Assembly: GCF_022699665.1 (NCBI RefSeq)
Contig: NZ_JALDNB010000001.1
Coordinates: forward strand, 62,001 to 126,000
DNA from: Chryseobacterium aahli
GTDB lineage: Bacteria; Bacteroidota; Bacteroidia; Flavobacteriales; Weeksellaceae
Length of the DNA stretch: 64,000 nt
Reading direction: 5' to 3'
Both the position numbers and the translations under genes were made by a program. Below, in pieces: positions 1-7,873 of the stretch. The notes beneath the pieces are model-generated. The model did not search any database. It saw only the letters and a program-made list of their open reading frames with translations, and was not told the origin of the DNA. How positions within the stretch are numbered: position 1 is the first letter of the stretch; every line of letters starts with the position of its first letter.

Positions 1-54
1 AATACTGATGATAAACACAGTAGAAATAAGCGTAAAAAATAAGATTTTTTTCAT
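1..54 (-). CDS. N-terminus of an exported protein, cut by the window edge
   Basis: An ATG on the minus strand at position 54 opens a frame that runs off the left edge. The 18 visible residues (MKKILFFTLISTVFIISI) have the lysine start and hydrophobic core of a Sec signal peptide or membrane anchor. The gene diverges from rpsO, and the rpsO promoter lies in the space between them. No function can be given from this fragment. Confidence 0.55.
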   Translation of the reverse strand, partial: MKKILFFTLISTVFIISI

Positions 55-160
55 GTCTTTGTCACTTGCAAAAGTACTGTCTTTTAGTGGAATGACATAA
101 TTTTATTAAGGAAATTTTAACATATTTTTCTATTTAATTTAATACATAGAATCGATTATG

Positions 161-192
161 TTTTGCTGAGTAAGAAAATAGTCGTACTTTTG
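161..192 (+). promoter_or_regulatory. rpsO promoter (flavobacterial type)
   Basis: TTTTG at 161-165 is followed after 19 bp by TACTTTTG at 185-192. This matches the Bacteroidota housekeeping promoter (TTTG at -33, TAnnTTTG at -7). It is the clearest two-box promoter in the window and predicts a short leader of about 30 nt for rpsO. Confidence 0.75.
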
Positions 193-227
193 CACCCGTT
201 ACATAATAATCATTAAACAATATTGGA

Positions 228-497
228 ATGTACTTAACAACAGAAAAAAAAGCAGAAATTTTCGCAAAACATGGAAAATCTGCACAAGACACAGGAACAG
301 CTGAAGGACAAGTTGCTCTTTTCACTTTTAGAATCAACCACTTATCTCAGCATTTGAAGGCTAACCGTCATGACTTTGCTACTGAGAGATCTTTGGTAAA
401 ATTAGTAGGTAAAAGAAAAAGTTTGTTAGATTACCTTAAAAACAAGGATATCACAAGATATAGAGCAATTATTGCTGAACTTGGATTAAGAAAATAA
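228..497 (+). CDS. rpsO: 30S ribosomal protein S15
   Basis: S15 binds the central domain of 16S rRNA early in 30S assembly. The 89-residue length is exactly that of the family. The signature is visible in the second half: LSQHLKANRHDFATER, then LVGKRKSLLDYL and RYRAIIAELGLRK at the C-terminus. The ATG at 228 gives the standard N-terminus. The gene has its own promoter and terminator. It is followed by pnp, a common pairing in bacteria, but a separate -7 box before pnp suggests the two can be transcribed independently here. Confidence 0.98.
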   Translation: MYLTTEKKAEIFAKHGKSAQDTGTAEGQVALFTFRINHLSQHLKANRHDFATERSLVKLVGKRKSLLDYLKNKDITRYRAIIAELGLRK

Positions 498-520
498 TCT
501 ATTAGATTTCCAAAAATAAG

Positions 521-548
521 AAGCAATTTCGTAAGAGGTTGCTTTTTT
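521..548 (+). terminator. rpsO terminator
   Basis: AAGCAA and TTGCTT arms flank an 11-nt loop and are followed by a run of seven T. This is a weak intrinsic terminator about 25 nt after the rpsO stop codon. Confidence 0.6.
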
Positions 549-672
549 TATGCACCAATTCTATTTTATTAAATACATCAAAACAAGGTAAAAATGGTTT
601 GTTATTTCAATAAAAATTGTTCAAATCATCATATAATGTATATCTGAAATTCAATAAATCATTATAATACAT

Positions 673-680
673 TATCTTTG
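673..680 (+). promoter_or_regulatory. pnp -7 box
   Basis: TATCTTTG fits the TAnnTTTG consensus and lies about 70 nt before the pnp start. I could not find a convincing -33 TTTG at the right spacing, so only the -7 element is supported. Confidence 0.5.
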
Positions 681-747
681 CAAACGAAATTTAGACGAAA
701 TATCAATAACTAAAGCGCTCAATACGGAGTGCAACACAAAACAATTT

Positions 748-2955
748 ATGAGTATACCTCAAGCAATTACAGAGACGATCATTCTTGCAGACGGCAGAGA
801 GATCACAATTGAAACAGGAAAATTAGCAAAACAAGCTGATGGTTCTGTAGTCGTAAAAATTGGCGGAACAATGCTTTTAGCAACTGTTGTAGCCAGCAAA
901 GAAGCAAAGGATGGTGTAGATTTCTTACCATTGACAGTAGATTACAGAGAAAAATTCTACGCAGGTGGAAAAATCCCTGGAAACTTTTTTAGAAGAGAAG
1001 CTAGACCTTCGGATCAGGAAATCCTGACGATGCGTTTGGTAGACAGAGTTCTAAGACCATTATTCCCTGAAGATTTCCACGCAGAAGTTCAGGTAATGAT
1101 TTCATTGATTTCTTATGACGGACTTTCAATTCCTGACGATTTAGCAGGTCTTGCAGCTTCGGCAGCGATTGCAATTACTGATATTCCTTTCAACGGACCA
1201 ATGTCTGAAGTAAGAGTAGTAAGAATTGACGGGAAATTAGCGGTAAATCCTAATTATGAAGATCTTAAATTGGCTGACCTTGACATCATGGTGGGTGCAA
1301 CTAAAGATTCTATCGTAATGGTGGAAGGTGAGATGAAAGAAATTTCTGAGGCAGAAATGCTTGAAGCAATTCAATTCGCTCATGTTGAAATCAAAAAACA
1401 AGTTGAAGCTCAGGAAAGATTAGCTGAAAAAGTAGGCAAATCTTTACCAAAAAGAGAATACAGCCACGAAAATCACGACGAAGCAATTCGTGAGAAAGTG
1501 TGGAAAGAAACATACGATAAAGTATACGAAGTAGCAAAAATTCCTTCAGGAAAAGAGGAAAGAGGTGAGAAATTTAAAGCTGTATTGGCTGAATTTTTAT
1601 CTCAATATGTAGAACATGCTGAAGAATTAGAAAGAGTAACCCCTTTCGCTAAAGTATATTTCCACGATGTGGAAAAAGAAGCGATGCGTCAGATGATTTT
1701 GAACGATAAAATCCGTCTTGATGGTCGTGATCCTCAAACGATTCGCCCGATCTGGAGCGAAATTGATTATTTACCGGGAGCTCACGGTTCTGCAATCTTC
1801 ACAAGAGGTGAAACTCAATCTTTAACTGCTGTAACTTTAGGTTCAGTAAAAGATGCGAACATGGTAGACAGCGTAATGGTAAACTATGACGAAAGATTCT
1901 TCTTACATTATAACTTCCCACCGTTCTCAACAGGTGAAGCTCGTCCTTTAAGAGGAACTTCAAGAAGAGAAGTTGGTCACGGAAACTTAGCTCAGAGAGC
2001 TTTGGCAAACATGATTCCTGAAGAAAATCCTTACACAATCCGTATTGTTTCTGATATTTTAGAATCAAACGGTTCATCTTCTATGGCAACTGTTTGTGCA
2101 GGAACTTTAGCATTGATGGATGCGGGTGTTCAAATCAAGAAACCAGTTTCTGGAATTGCAATGGGATTGGTAACTGATGTGAAATCAGGGAAATTCACTG
2201 TACTTTCTGATATCTTAGGTGATGAAGATCACTTGGGAGATATGGACTTTAAAGTAACCGGAACTGCAGACGGAATCACCGCTTGCCAGATGGATATCAA
2301 AGTTCAGGGATTATCTATGGAAATTATGGAAAAAGCGCTTCTACAAGCTAGAGACGGAAGATTACATATTCTTGATAAATTGAATGAAACAATTTCTGCT
2401 CCAAGAGAAGATGTGAAACCTCACGCTCCGAAAATGGTAATGCTAGAGATCTCTAAAGATTTCATCGGTGCTGTTATCGGACCTGGTGGAAAAATCATTC
2501 AGCAAATGCAGAAAGATACTGATACTGTTATCGCAATTGAAGAAGTTGGCGAAATCGGTAGAATCGAAATTTCTGGTGTTAGCAGAGAGAAAATCAACGA
2601 AGCGATTGCAAGAATCAACGAGATTACTTTTGTACCGACTGTAGGTGAAGTTTACCAAGGTAAAGTAGTAAAAGTAATGGATTTCGGAGCTTTTGTAGCG
2701 ATTGCAAAAGGTACTGAAGGTCTTCTTCATATCTCTGAAATCGAATGGGCTCGTCTAGACAAAGTTCCTTACAAAGAAGGTGACGAAGTTGAGGTGAAAT
2801 TTATGGGTTATGATGACCGTAAAAAAATGAAACTTTCTAGAAAAGTTTTATTGCCAAGACCAGAAAGACCGGCACAAAAGCCAAGAAATGAAGGTAACGT
2901 AAATCCTGAAGGTAAAGACCAACCGGGAGAACACAAGCCTTTGAACGAAGCTTAA
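748..2955 (+). CDS. pnp: polyribonucleotide nucleotidyltransferase (PNPase)
   Basis: PNPase is a trimeric 3'-to-5' phosphorolytic exoribonuclease that degrades mRNA using phosphate. At 735 residues it is full length. Domain order is a first RNase PH fold (about 10-145), an all-alpha linker (about 240-320), the catalytic second RNase PH fold (about 325-550), a KH domain with the GxxG loop in [12 protein letters not shown] (about 570-630), and an S1 domain (about 638-705) beginning near [19 protein letters not shown] charged Pro/Lys-rich tail follows. The [12 protein letters not shown] block is typical of the first PH domain. The gene is followed by a strong terminator. Confidence 0.98.
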   Translation: MSIPQAITETIILADGREITIETGKLAKQADGSVVVKIGGTMLLATVVASKEAKDGVDFLPLTVDYREKFYAGGKIPGNFFRREARPSDQEILTMRLVDRVLRPLFPEDFHAEVQVMISLISYDGLSIPDDLAGLAASAAIAITDIPFNGPMSEVRVVRIDGKLAVNPNYEDLKLADLDIMVGATKDSIVMVEGEMKEISEAEMLEAIQFAHVEIKKQVEAQERLAEKVGKSLPKREYSHENHDEAIREKVWKETYDKVYEVAKIPSGKEERGEKFKAVLAEFLSQYVEHAEELERVTPFAKVYFHDVEKEAMRQMILNDKIRLDGRDPQTIRPIWSEIDYLPGAHGSAIFTRGETQSLTAVTLGSVKDANMVDSVMVNYDERFFLHYNFPPFSTGEARPLRGTSRREVGHGNLAQRALANMIPEENPYTIRIVSDILESNGSSSMATVCAGTLALMDAGVQIKKPVSGIAMGLVTDVKSGKFTVLSDILGDEDHLGDMDFKVTGTADGITACQMDIKVQGLSMEIMEKALLQARDGRLHILDKLNETISAPREDVKPHAPKMVMLEISKDFIGAVIGPGGKIIQQMQKDTDTVIAIEEVGEIGRIEISGVSREKINEAIARINEITFVPTVGEVYQGKVVKVMDFGAFVAIAKGTEGLLHISEIEWARLDKVPYKEGDEVEVKFMGYDDRKKMKLSRKVLLPRPERPAQKPRNEGNVNPEGKDQPGEHKPLNEA

Positions 2956-2976
2956 GATTTAGTTCTTAATTATATA

Positions 2977-3002
2977 AATCCCTCTTTTTGAGGGATTTTT
3001 TT
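2977..3002 (+). terminator. pnp terminator
   Basis: A perfect 8-bp stem (AATCCCTC/GAGGGATT) with a five-T loop is followed by a T-run, about 20 nt after the pnp stop. Confidence 0.9.
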
Positions 3003-3044
3003 ATGTTTAAATTTAATTATCTTTAAAAAAATAAAAAATAACAG

Positions 3045-3398
3045 ATGAAAAAACTTTTTATCCTTTCATTAATCACATTCTCAACTCTCAGTTTTGCGCA
3101 GACTGTAAATGATGTTTCGCTAAGAGATATCGACGTAGATTACGTTCAGATTATCGGGACTGGTCGTTCCTTAAGTACAAAAGTAAATGTGGAAATTGAT
3201 TTCGGACAAGAAACCAAATCCATATCCTTTAAAAACGGAACCAATATTAAAGACGAAAGAGGACGGAATGTAAAATTTAATTCGATGATGGATGCTCTGA
3301 ATTTTATGTCTGCAAATGGCTATGTATTCCAATTTGCTTACACCACAAATGATGAAAAAGATAAGGCTGTTTATTATATTTTAAAGAAAAATAAATAA
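3045..3398 (+). CDS. exported protein of unknown function (117 aa)
   Basis: The first 19 residues ([19 protein letters not shown]) form a Sec signal peptide ending in a typical Bacteroidota FAQ cleavage region, so the mature protein is about 98 residues in the periplasm. The rest alternates hydrophobic and polar residues, as in a small beta-rich fold, and has no cysteines or known motif. I do not recognise the family. It stands alone, with its own terminator shared with the convergent gene at 3448. Confidence 0.8.
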   Translation: MKKLFILSLITFSTLSFAQTVNDVSLRDIDVDYVQIIGTGRSLSTKVNVEIDFGQETKSISFKNGTNIKDERGRNVKFNSMMDALNFMSANGYVFQFAYTTNDEKDKAVYYILKKNK

Positions 3399-3423
3399 CT
3401 CCACTGAAAATTTCAGTGGAGTT
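3397..3423. terminator. bidirectional terminator between convergent genes
   Basis: AACTCCACTGAAA and its exact complement face each other around a single central base. The stem begins at the stop codon of the gene at 3045. The plus strand lacks a long T-run; the minus strand reads into TTATTT, so termination may be better for the gene at 3448. Confidence 0.75.
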
Positions 3424-3447
3424 ATTCCTAATAAACAAATATGGTTT

Positions 3448-4626
3448 TTAACCTAAGATTTCAGACATTGCAGAAACCAAAACTCCTAAAAGCTGAGGAT
3501 TTCCTGATGGTGAAGTGATTTTTACAGTCATTTGACCGCTATCTGAAAAGCTTACTGAAGTTGAAGATCCACCAGATCCACTAGCACTGAAGAAAGGCCA
3601 AAAACCTGTACTTGCTCTTGCAGTGATTACCTGCTGGTCACTTGAAGAATAACTTGTTGCAGAAGTCATTGTAATATCAATTCCGTCAACAATGATCAAA
3701 GAAGTTGCAGAACGCTGTAAGTTACCATTGGGCCCGAAAGTAGTGTCCCAAGATGGTAAACCGTTTTTCCAAACCGTGTTGTCTCTGGTACCATAAGCTC
3801 TTGACAATGCTGCACTGTTATACCAAGGCGTGTATTGGCTAAGGATAGGATCTGTAGACGTTTTTGCTAAAGGAGCTCCGGGTAATGTCAACACATGTTT
3901 GAAGCTTGCACTGATATTAATACCTGCTGAGGTAGCTTCCTGTGTAAGATTGTCATAGCTTGCGCCACCCCCAAAATCAAACAAGTCGAAAAACACAGAT
4001 GTACTTCCGCTTGCCCATGTGTGAGATACATCAGAAGACTGTGTTTTACTATCCATCGTAAAGCTTTTTGCCGGAGCAGACTGGATTGCGTTATTTAAAT
4101 CTGCAATCGTAGTATTATAAGCATATCCTTTCCCTGCGGCCTGTGCAGAAGCGAACATTGTGTTGGCAATCGTTACTATATCATTATAGAAAGACTGAAT
4201 CAATGATGCGCTACATCCCATCTGAGAAGGAGCATAAATCATTGCCCATTTTTTGAAGGCAGACTGCATAGCATCCGGGCTGTCAAAAATATTAGAAGGA
4301 CATTTAGGAGACTGAATATAATTTAGCCAATTCGTATAATAATCTCCCATACAATTTTGGAAGCTATTATCTGATAGTGGTTTTAAGTTAGCAATTACTG
4401 CCTGATAATCCTGAGAAAAATTGTTAGATTGACTTGGGTCATAGCTGTTGTTCACAGATTTTGGAGGAACGGCATCAAAAATTTTCCAAAGCCAGTCTGA
4501 AGTTGGTCCTACAGGTTGTGTTCCCTGGTAAAGCTGGAAGTTGTTAGGACTTAAAGATAATCCTGTAACTAAGGCATTGTACCATTGTTGAGTTAGAGTT
4601 TGCATTGCTGCTTGTGCTTGTGACAT
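3448..4626 (-). CDS. unknown protein, Ser/Ala/Gly-rich (392 aa)
   Basis: The frame is open further upstream (to 4764), but those 46 residues are Cys- and Arg-rich and unlike the rest. The ATG at 4626 (MSQAQAAMQTL) is the likelier start. No signal peptide is seen. The N-terminal 200 residues look helical and are rich in Trp, Tyr and Asn. The C-terminal half is rich in Ser, Thr and Gly, with many short strands, and ends in a segment reading VKITSPSGNPQLLGVLVSAMSEIL. I do not recognise a family. The alternation of Ser/Thr strands would fit a pore-former-like or structural beta fold, but that is only an impression. It is monocistronic. Confidence 0.7.
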   Translation of the reverse strand: MSQAQAAMQTLTQQWYNALVTGLSLSPNNFQLYQGTQPVGPTSDWLWKIFDAVPPKSVNNSYDPSQSNNFSQDYQAVIANLKPLSDNSFQNCMGDYYTNWLNYIQSPKCPSNIFDSPDAMQSAFKKWAMIYAPSQMGCSASLIQSFYNDIVTIANTMFASAQAAGKGYAYNTTIADLNNAIQSAPAKSFTMDSKTQSSDVSHTWASGSTSVFFDLFDFGGGASYDNLTQEATSAGINISASFKHVLTLPGAPLAKTSTDPILSQYTPWYNSAALSRAYGTRDNTVWKNGLPSWDTTFGPNGNLQRSATSLIIVDGIDITMTSATSYSSSDQQVITARASTGFWPFFSASGSGGSSTSVSFSDSGQMTVKITSPSGNPQLLGVLVSAMSEILG

Positions 4627-4962
4627 AATATTAGTTTTTTGGTTTCCTACTCTTTTAAATATCAGGCTTTTCGGAGGCCGCCTCAATTCATTGGAAGCTT
4701 CTCTTAATGAACAGCACAAAGTAACTTCTAAACAATTGGAACTGGTAGAGTAGAAAATACCCAAATTGATAATAGGTATTTGTACTTCTGTAAGGCGGAA
4801 TATACTTAAGTAGTTTTACGCAATTAAAAAATAGTGTTTTAAGCAATTTGATAATCATCTAATATTTAATGGAAAAGCAATTAAAAAGTCATTTTTCTGT
4901 ATTCTAAATAATCTGAAATTCAATTATTTAAATAATAGTCTTCAAAATCCGTGGAATTGTCG

Positions 4963-5358
4963 TATATTTGCACTATAATTAAGAAGAAGGTTTCTGCTTT
5001 TCTTAAACTATAACAGTTTAGAATACCCTTTATCCCTCAGTTTTCTTTATTCTGACTGCCGTTTTTCACTTTTATTTCTTGCAAATGAATCTTAGTGCCG
5101 GCAATACGAATCACCACGACTGACAACCTGTAGAACACCTTTTTACTTCTTTTCGGGAAGTTGAAATGGTTGTAATAATCGAAAAACTTTCCGGTAACGA
5201 TCGTAAATTCTAAAAAATTTATTATCTTAATGCAGCGGAATCATTAGAAGAATTTCAATAGAAATCTTTTTGTGATGGTAAACAATACCCTCTGATGAAA
5301 TAATTGAAAAATTATCAGAAAATTAAATTCAAGAATAACAATTAATATAAAATAATAT
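4963..5358 (+). promoter_or_regulatory. promoter and ~385-nt untranslated leader of the cold-shock-domain gene
   Basis: TATATTTG at 4963-4970 is a good -7 box, and no other comes closer to the gene. The transcript would then carry about 385 nt of leader, with small hairpins such as TAAACT/AGTTTA near 5007-5025. Long structured leaders are a known feature of cold-shock mRNAs in other bacteria. A possible 12-codon upstream frame starts at 5085, but nothing supports its use. The part from 4627 to 4960 shows nothing recognisable. Confidence 0.5.
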
Positions 5359-5793
5359 ATGGCGGATTCTTTCTCAAAAAAAGAAAACTTTAAGAAAAAA
5401 TTACAGAAGCAAAAGGAAAAAGCGATACGTCGCGAGGACCGAAAGAACACCAATGACAAAGGGAAAAGTCTTGATGACATGATCATGTATGTAGATGCAA
5501 ACGGTCAGTTAACAAGTACGCCTCCTGATAACAGCAACAAAAGTGTCATTGATTTGGATAACATTCAATTGGGTGCAGCTCCTATTCAGGAGGAAGATCC
5601 AATCAAGTCTGGTATCGTTACTTTTTTCAGCGACAAGGGATACGGATTTATCACTGAAGATAACTCTAAAGAAAATGTATTCTTCCACAGCAACAATTGT
5701 ATTGATATCATCAAAAAAGGAAACAAAGTATCTTTCGAAAAAGAAAGATCACCAAAAGGTTTCTCTGCAATCAATATCAAAATCATCAGATAG
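5359..5793 (+). CDS. cold-shock-domain protein with basic N-terminal extension
   Basis: Residues about 80-144 form a cold-shock (OB-fold) domain that binds single-stranded RNA or DNA. The RNP1 motif reads KGYGFI and the RNP2 motif VFFHS. The first 45 residues are highly charged (lysine- and arginine-rich, KKENFKKKLQKQKEKAIRRE) and probably add a nucleic-acid-binding tail. At 144 residues it is about twice the length of a CspA-type protein, an architecture common in Bacteroidota. The very long leader suggests post-transcriptional control. A strong terminator follows. Confidence 0.9.
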   Translation: MADSFSKKENFKKKLQKQKEKAIRREDRKNTNDKGKSLDDMIMYVDANGQLTSTPPDNSNKSVIDLDNIQLGAAPIQEEDPIKSGIVTFFSDKGYGFITEDNSKENVFFHSNNCIDIIKKGNKVSFEKERSPKGFSAINIKIIR

Positions 5794-5815
5794 TTTTTTA
5801 AACTATATATAAAAC

Positions 5816-5846
5816 AAACCGCTTCAGCAATGAGGCGGTTTTCTTT
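5816..5846 (+). terminator. terminator of the cold-shock-domain gene
   Basis: AAACCGC and GCGGTTT arms, extended by TCA/TGA with single mismatches, enclose a GCAA loop and are followed by TTCTTTTT. Confidence 0.85.
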
Positions 5847-5918
5847 TTATGTATAAATATTTTCTCTTATTTCTATTAAAATTTTTGTCGTTTTTTCCAG
5901 ATCCGGATATTCCGGTGT

Positions 5919-6155
5919 GAGAATGTAATTTCAGGATGTGGAAATGTGGTTTCACAATGCAGGAATATAATTCTACAATGCAAGAGTATAGTTCGACATC
6001 GGAAGAATATGGTTTAACATTGCAAGAATATGATTCTACAACGAAAGAATATTAATTTGCATCGTGCCCATGTGAAATAACATCGCAAAAAAATAAAGCT
6101 ACATTACAAGAATGTAACTTTACATTGCAAGAATATTGAGTTACTGTGTTTCAAC
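5919..6155. repeat. degenerate 21-bp tandem repeat array
   Basis: About eleven head-to-tail units of 21-22 bp, consensus roughly GAATATNATTCTACAATGCAA, fill the space between the cold-shock gene and the unknown gene at 6178. Clean units start at 5963, 5984, 6005, 6026 and 6047; a second clean run starts near 6092. Between them one or two units have decayed. On the plus strand the period is a multiple of three and reads as a heptapeptide, E-Y-x-S-T-x-Q, without internal stops from 5921 to a stop at 6053. The array has no start codon and no recognisable host gene. Confidence 0.85.
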
Positions 6156-6177
6156 ATTCTTTTGAACATAAAAAACA

Positions 6178-6900
6178 TTATTTTCTATTCGTAAATTCTA
6201 TTGCTGAAACGTTTGTGTACTCAGGAGATGTAGCGCCGTAGAGGCTTTTCACATACTTTTTGATGTTCTGAGCGATGGTGTACAAGCCTGTGCCATCTGC
6301 ATATAAAATTTTGTCTCTTTCTATTAATTTGGTATTGAGCTCGGCTTCTGTCTGGTCGACAGCCTGGGTAGCACTCATTAATGATGCGTGGTAGGTGGTC
6401 AGGTTGTTTAATTTTAAATCTTCTTCATTAGGTGTGTAGCCTGGAAGGGTTGCTAATAACTGCAGAAGAATTCCGAAATTCTCAGCCTGCTGGGTGAAAG
6501 ACTGGCGGGAAGTGGAAGCTGTTTTGGGAGCTTCTTTGCCTTCTTCGGGTGGAGTAGTGGTTTTCTTTGAGCCACCCTGAATTGCGCGGTTCAATGATCT
6601 TGCCTGATCTAATGTTCCTTGTGGTAATCCTAAAATTTCGAGCAGATTAACGATTTTGGTACATGTTGATTTTAGATTTTCGAAAGCGGTCTGACGGATG
6701 ATGATTGCATTTTTGTTGGCGTTTCGTTTGTCTTCCACCTCAATTAATTTTGCGGTGGCAGTGGTGTACAATGCCTGAAGGTTGGCTACTGTAATGTTTT
6801 CTACCGGAGGATTGTAAAGGCTGTAAGTGGTAACTTGCTGTGTGATTTTTTGAAGGTTCGCTACATTTTTAGCGTGCCCAACTTCGGAGGTACTTGACAT
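6178..6900 (-). CDS. unknown helical protein (240 aa)
   Basis: The ATG at 6900 (MSSTSEVGHAKNV) is preferred over an in-frame start ten residues upstream, because the upstream residues look like an AT-rich leader. The protein is rich in Ala, Thr, Gln and Asn and appears almost fully helical. It has a Lys/Thr/Pro-rich linker around residue 120 that splits two helical halves. No signal peptide, cysteines or known motif are seen. It lies next to the 21-bp repeat array and may belong to the same accessory block. Function unknown. Confidence 0.7.
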   Translation of the reverse strand: MSSTSEVGHAKNVANLQKITQQVTTYSLYNPPVENITVANLQALYTTATAKLIEVEDKRNANKNAIIIRQTAFENLKSTCTKIVNLLEILGLPQGTLDQARSLNRAIQGGSKKTTTPPEEGKEAPKTASTSRQSFTQQAENFGILLQLLATLPGYTPNEEDLKLNNLTTYHASLMSATQAVDQTEAELNTKLIERDKILYADGTGLYTIAQNIKKYVKSLYGATSPEYTNVSAIEFTNRK

Positions 6901-7140
6901 ATTATTTGTGTTTTTAAATTTGTAATTCAAATATAAAAATTATTTTGAATAAAATAGTTTTTGGAGTAAAATATTTTGGTATTCAGGATATTATGTTAAA
7001 TTGGGTAGTGGAAAATCTTAGGTTTAGGGTGAAGGTACAGAAAAGCCACACGAAAGGATTTGTGCGGCAGCGGAGGGACTACTGCAGTTATAATCGTTTT
7101 TGCAGGAGGTAATCCCACAAAAGTGTTTAAAACTTAGACA

Positions 7141-7172
7141 AATAAAAATGGTCGGAATTTTCTTCCGACCAT
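7141..7172 (-). terminator. terminator of the 193-aa gene
   Basis: A perfect 10-bp stem (ATGGTCGGAA/TTCCGACCAT) with a 5-nt loop is followed on the minus strand by TTTTTATTTG. It lies 25 nt after the stop at 7197. The stretch 6901-7140 contains nothing I can identify. Confidence 0.85.
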
Positions 7173-7196
7173 GACTAGTTAATTTAACGGCTCTTA

Positions 7197-7778
7197 TTAT
7201 GAATAAAGATCTATAATTTCATCTGCTTTTTGATCGAATCGTTCTTCAATCGTATTTTCGAATGATCTATTATAATCAGTAATAAATTTATTATTATTTT
7301 CAATCACATATTCAGTCATAGTCATTTTCTTCTTTGCTTCTGTTAAAATGAATTTTTTATCTAAAGTAGAAGACTGAATTTCAAGTGTTATTTTATCGCC
7401 AATTGGCTGATAAATATTATTGTCCATGTTAGAAGAAAATCTAATAGCTTGTGGTGAGTAATCAAATAATTCTGGGTTACCCGTTATTTTTGCCTCGACT
7501 GTAATAATATTTACATTTGCGGTTTGACCATTGAAAGGATTACTAAAAGATGGGGCAACTGGAATAGTTTCAGATCTATTTGCTACTACATTAAAATCAC
7601 CTATTGTTACTTCTTGCCACAATAATTTTTGCTTTATTTCTTTTAGCTTTTCTTCTCTTTTTTCGGGAGTGTCAATTTCTGCATACTGAATGTTATTAGT
7701 TTGTTCTTGTAAAAGATCAAATAAATGTCCGGGTAATTCAAAATTAATTGTTTTCAAGGTTGTTCTGTCTTTTTTCAT
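7197..7778 (-). CDS. unknown protein downstream of the AAA ATPase (193 aa)
   Basis: I do not recognise a domain. The first 70 residues look helical and charged (EKREEKLKEIKQKLLW). The middle (about 75-150) is rich in beta-forming and Asn residues. The end is a charged helix rich in Glu and Asp. No signal peptide or membrane segment is seen. It lies 95 bp downstream of the ATPase on the same strand, and a terminator follows, so the two may be co-transcribed and act together. Its content of Asn, Ile and Lys is as high as that of the ATPase. Confidence 0.65.
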   Translation of the reverse strand: MKKDRTTLKTINFELPGHLFDLLQEQTNNIQYAEIDTPEKREEKLKEIKQKLLWQEVTIGDFNVVANRSETIPVAPSFSNPFNGQTANVNIITVEAKITGNPELFDYSPQAIRFSSNMDNNIYQPIGDKITLEIQSSTLDKKFILTEAKKKMTMTEYVIENNNKFITDYNRSFENTIEERFDQKADEIIDLYS

Positions 7779-7873
7779 GGTTAAAATCTAATTTTAAAAA
7801 TTGTTTTTTAAAGATAATTATTTATTTAGAATTCTTGTCATCCGGAGAATGCGGGATTTAAGGGATTCTAAAT

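Noticed and set aside
4627..4764. N-terminal extension of the 3448 gene
   Set aside because: The extra 46 residues are Cys- and Arg-rich, unlike the rest, and lie in sequence that resembles an intergenic repeat. ATG 4626 is a better start.
5085..5123. 12-codon frame in the cold-shock leader as a leader peptide
   Set aside because: No amino-acid run, terminator or antiterminator is associated with it.
5543..5812. 89-codon frame inside the cold-shock gene
   Set aside because: It overlaps the cold-shock domain in another frame and codes for an unlikely Ser/Lys-rich peptide.
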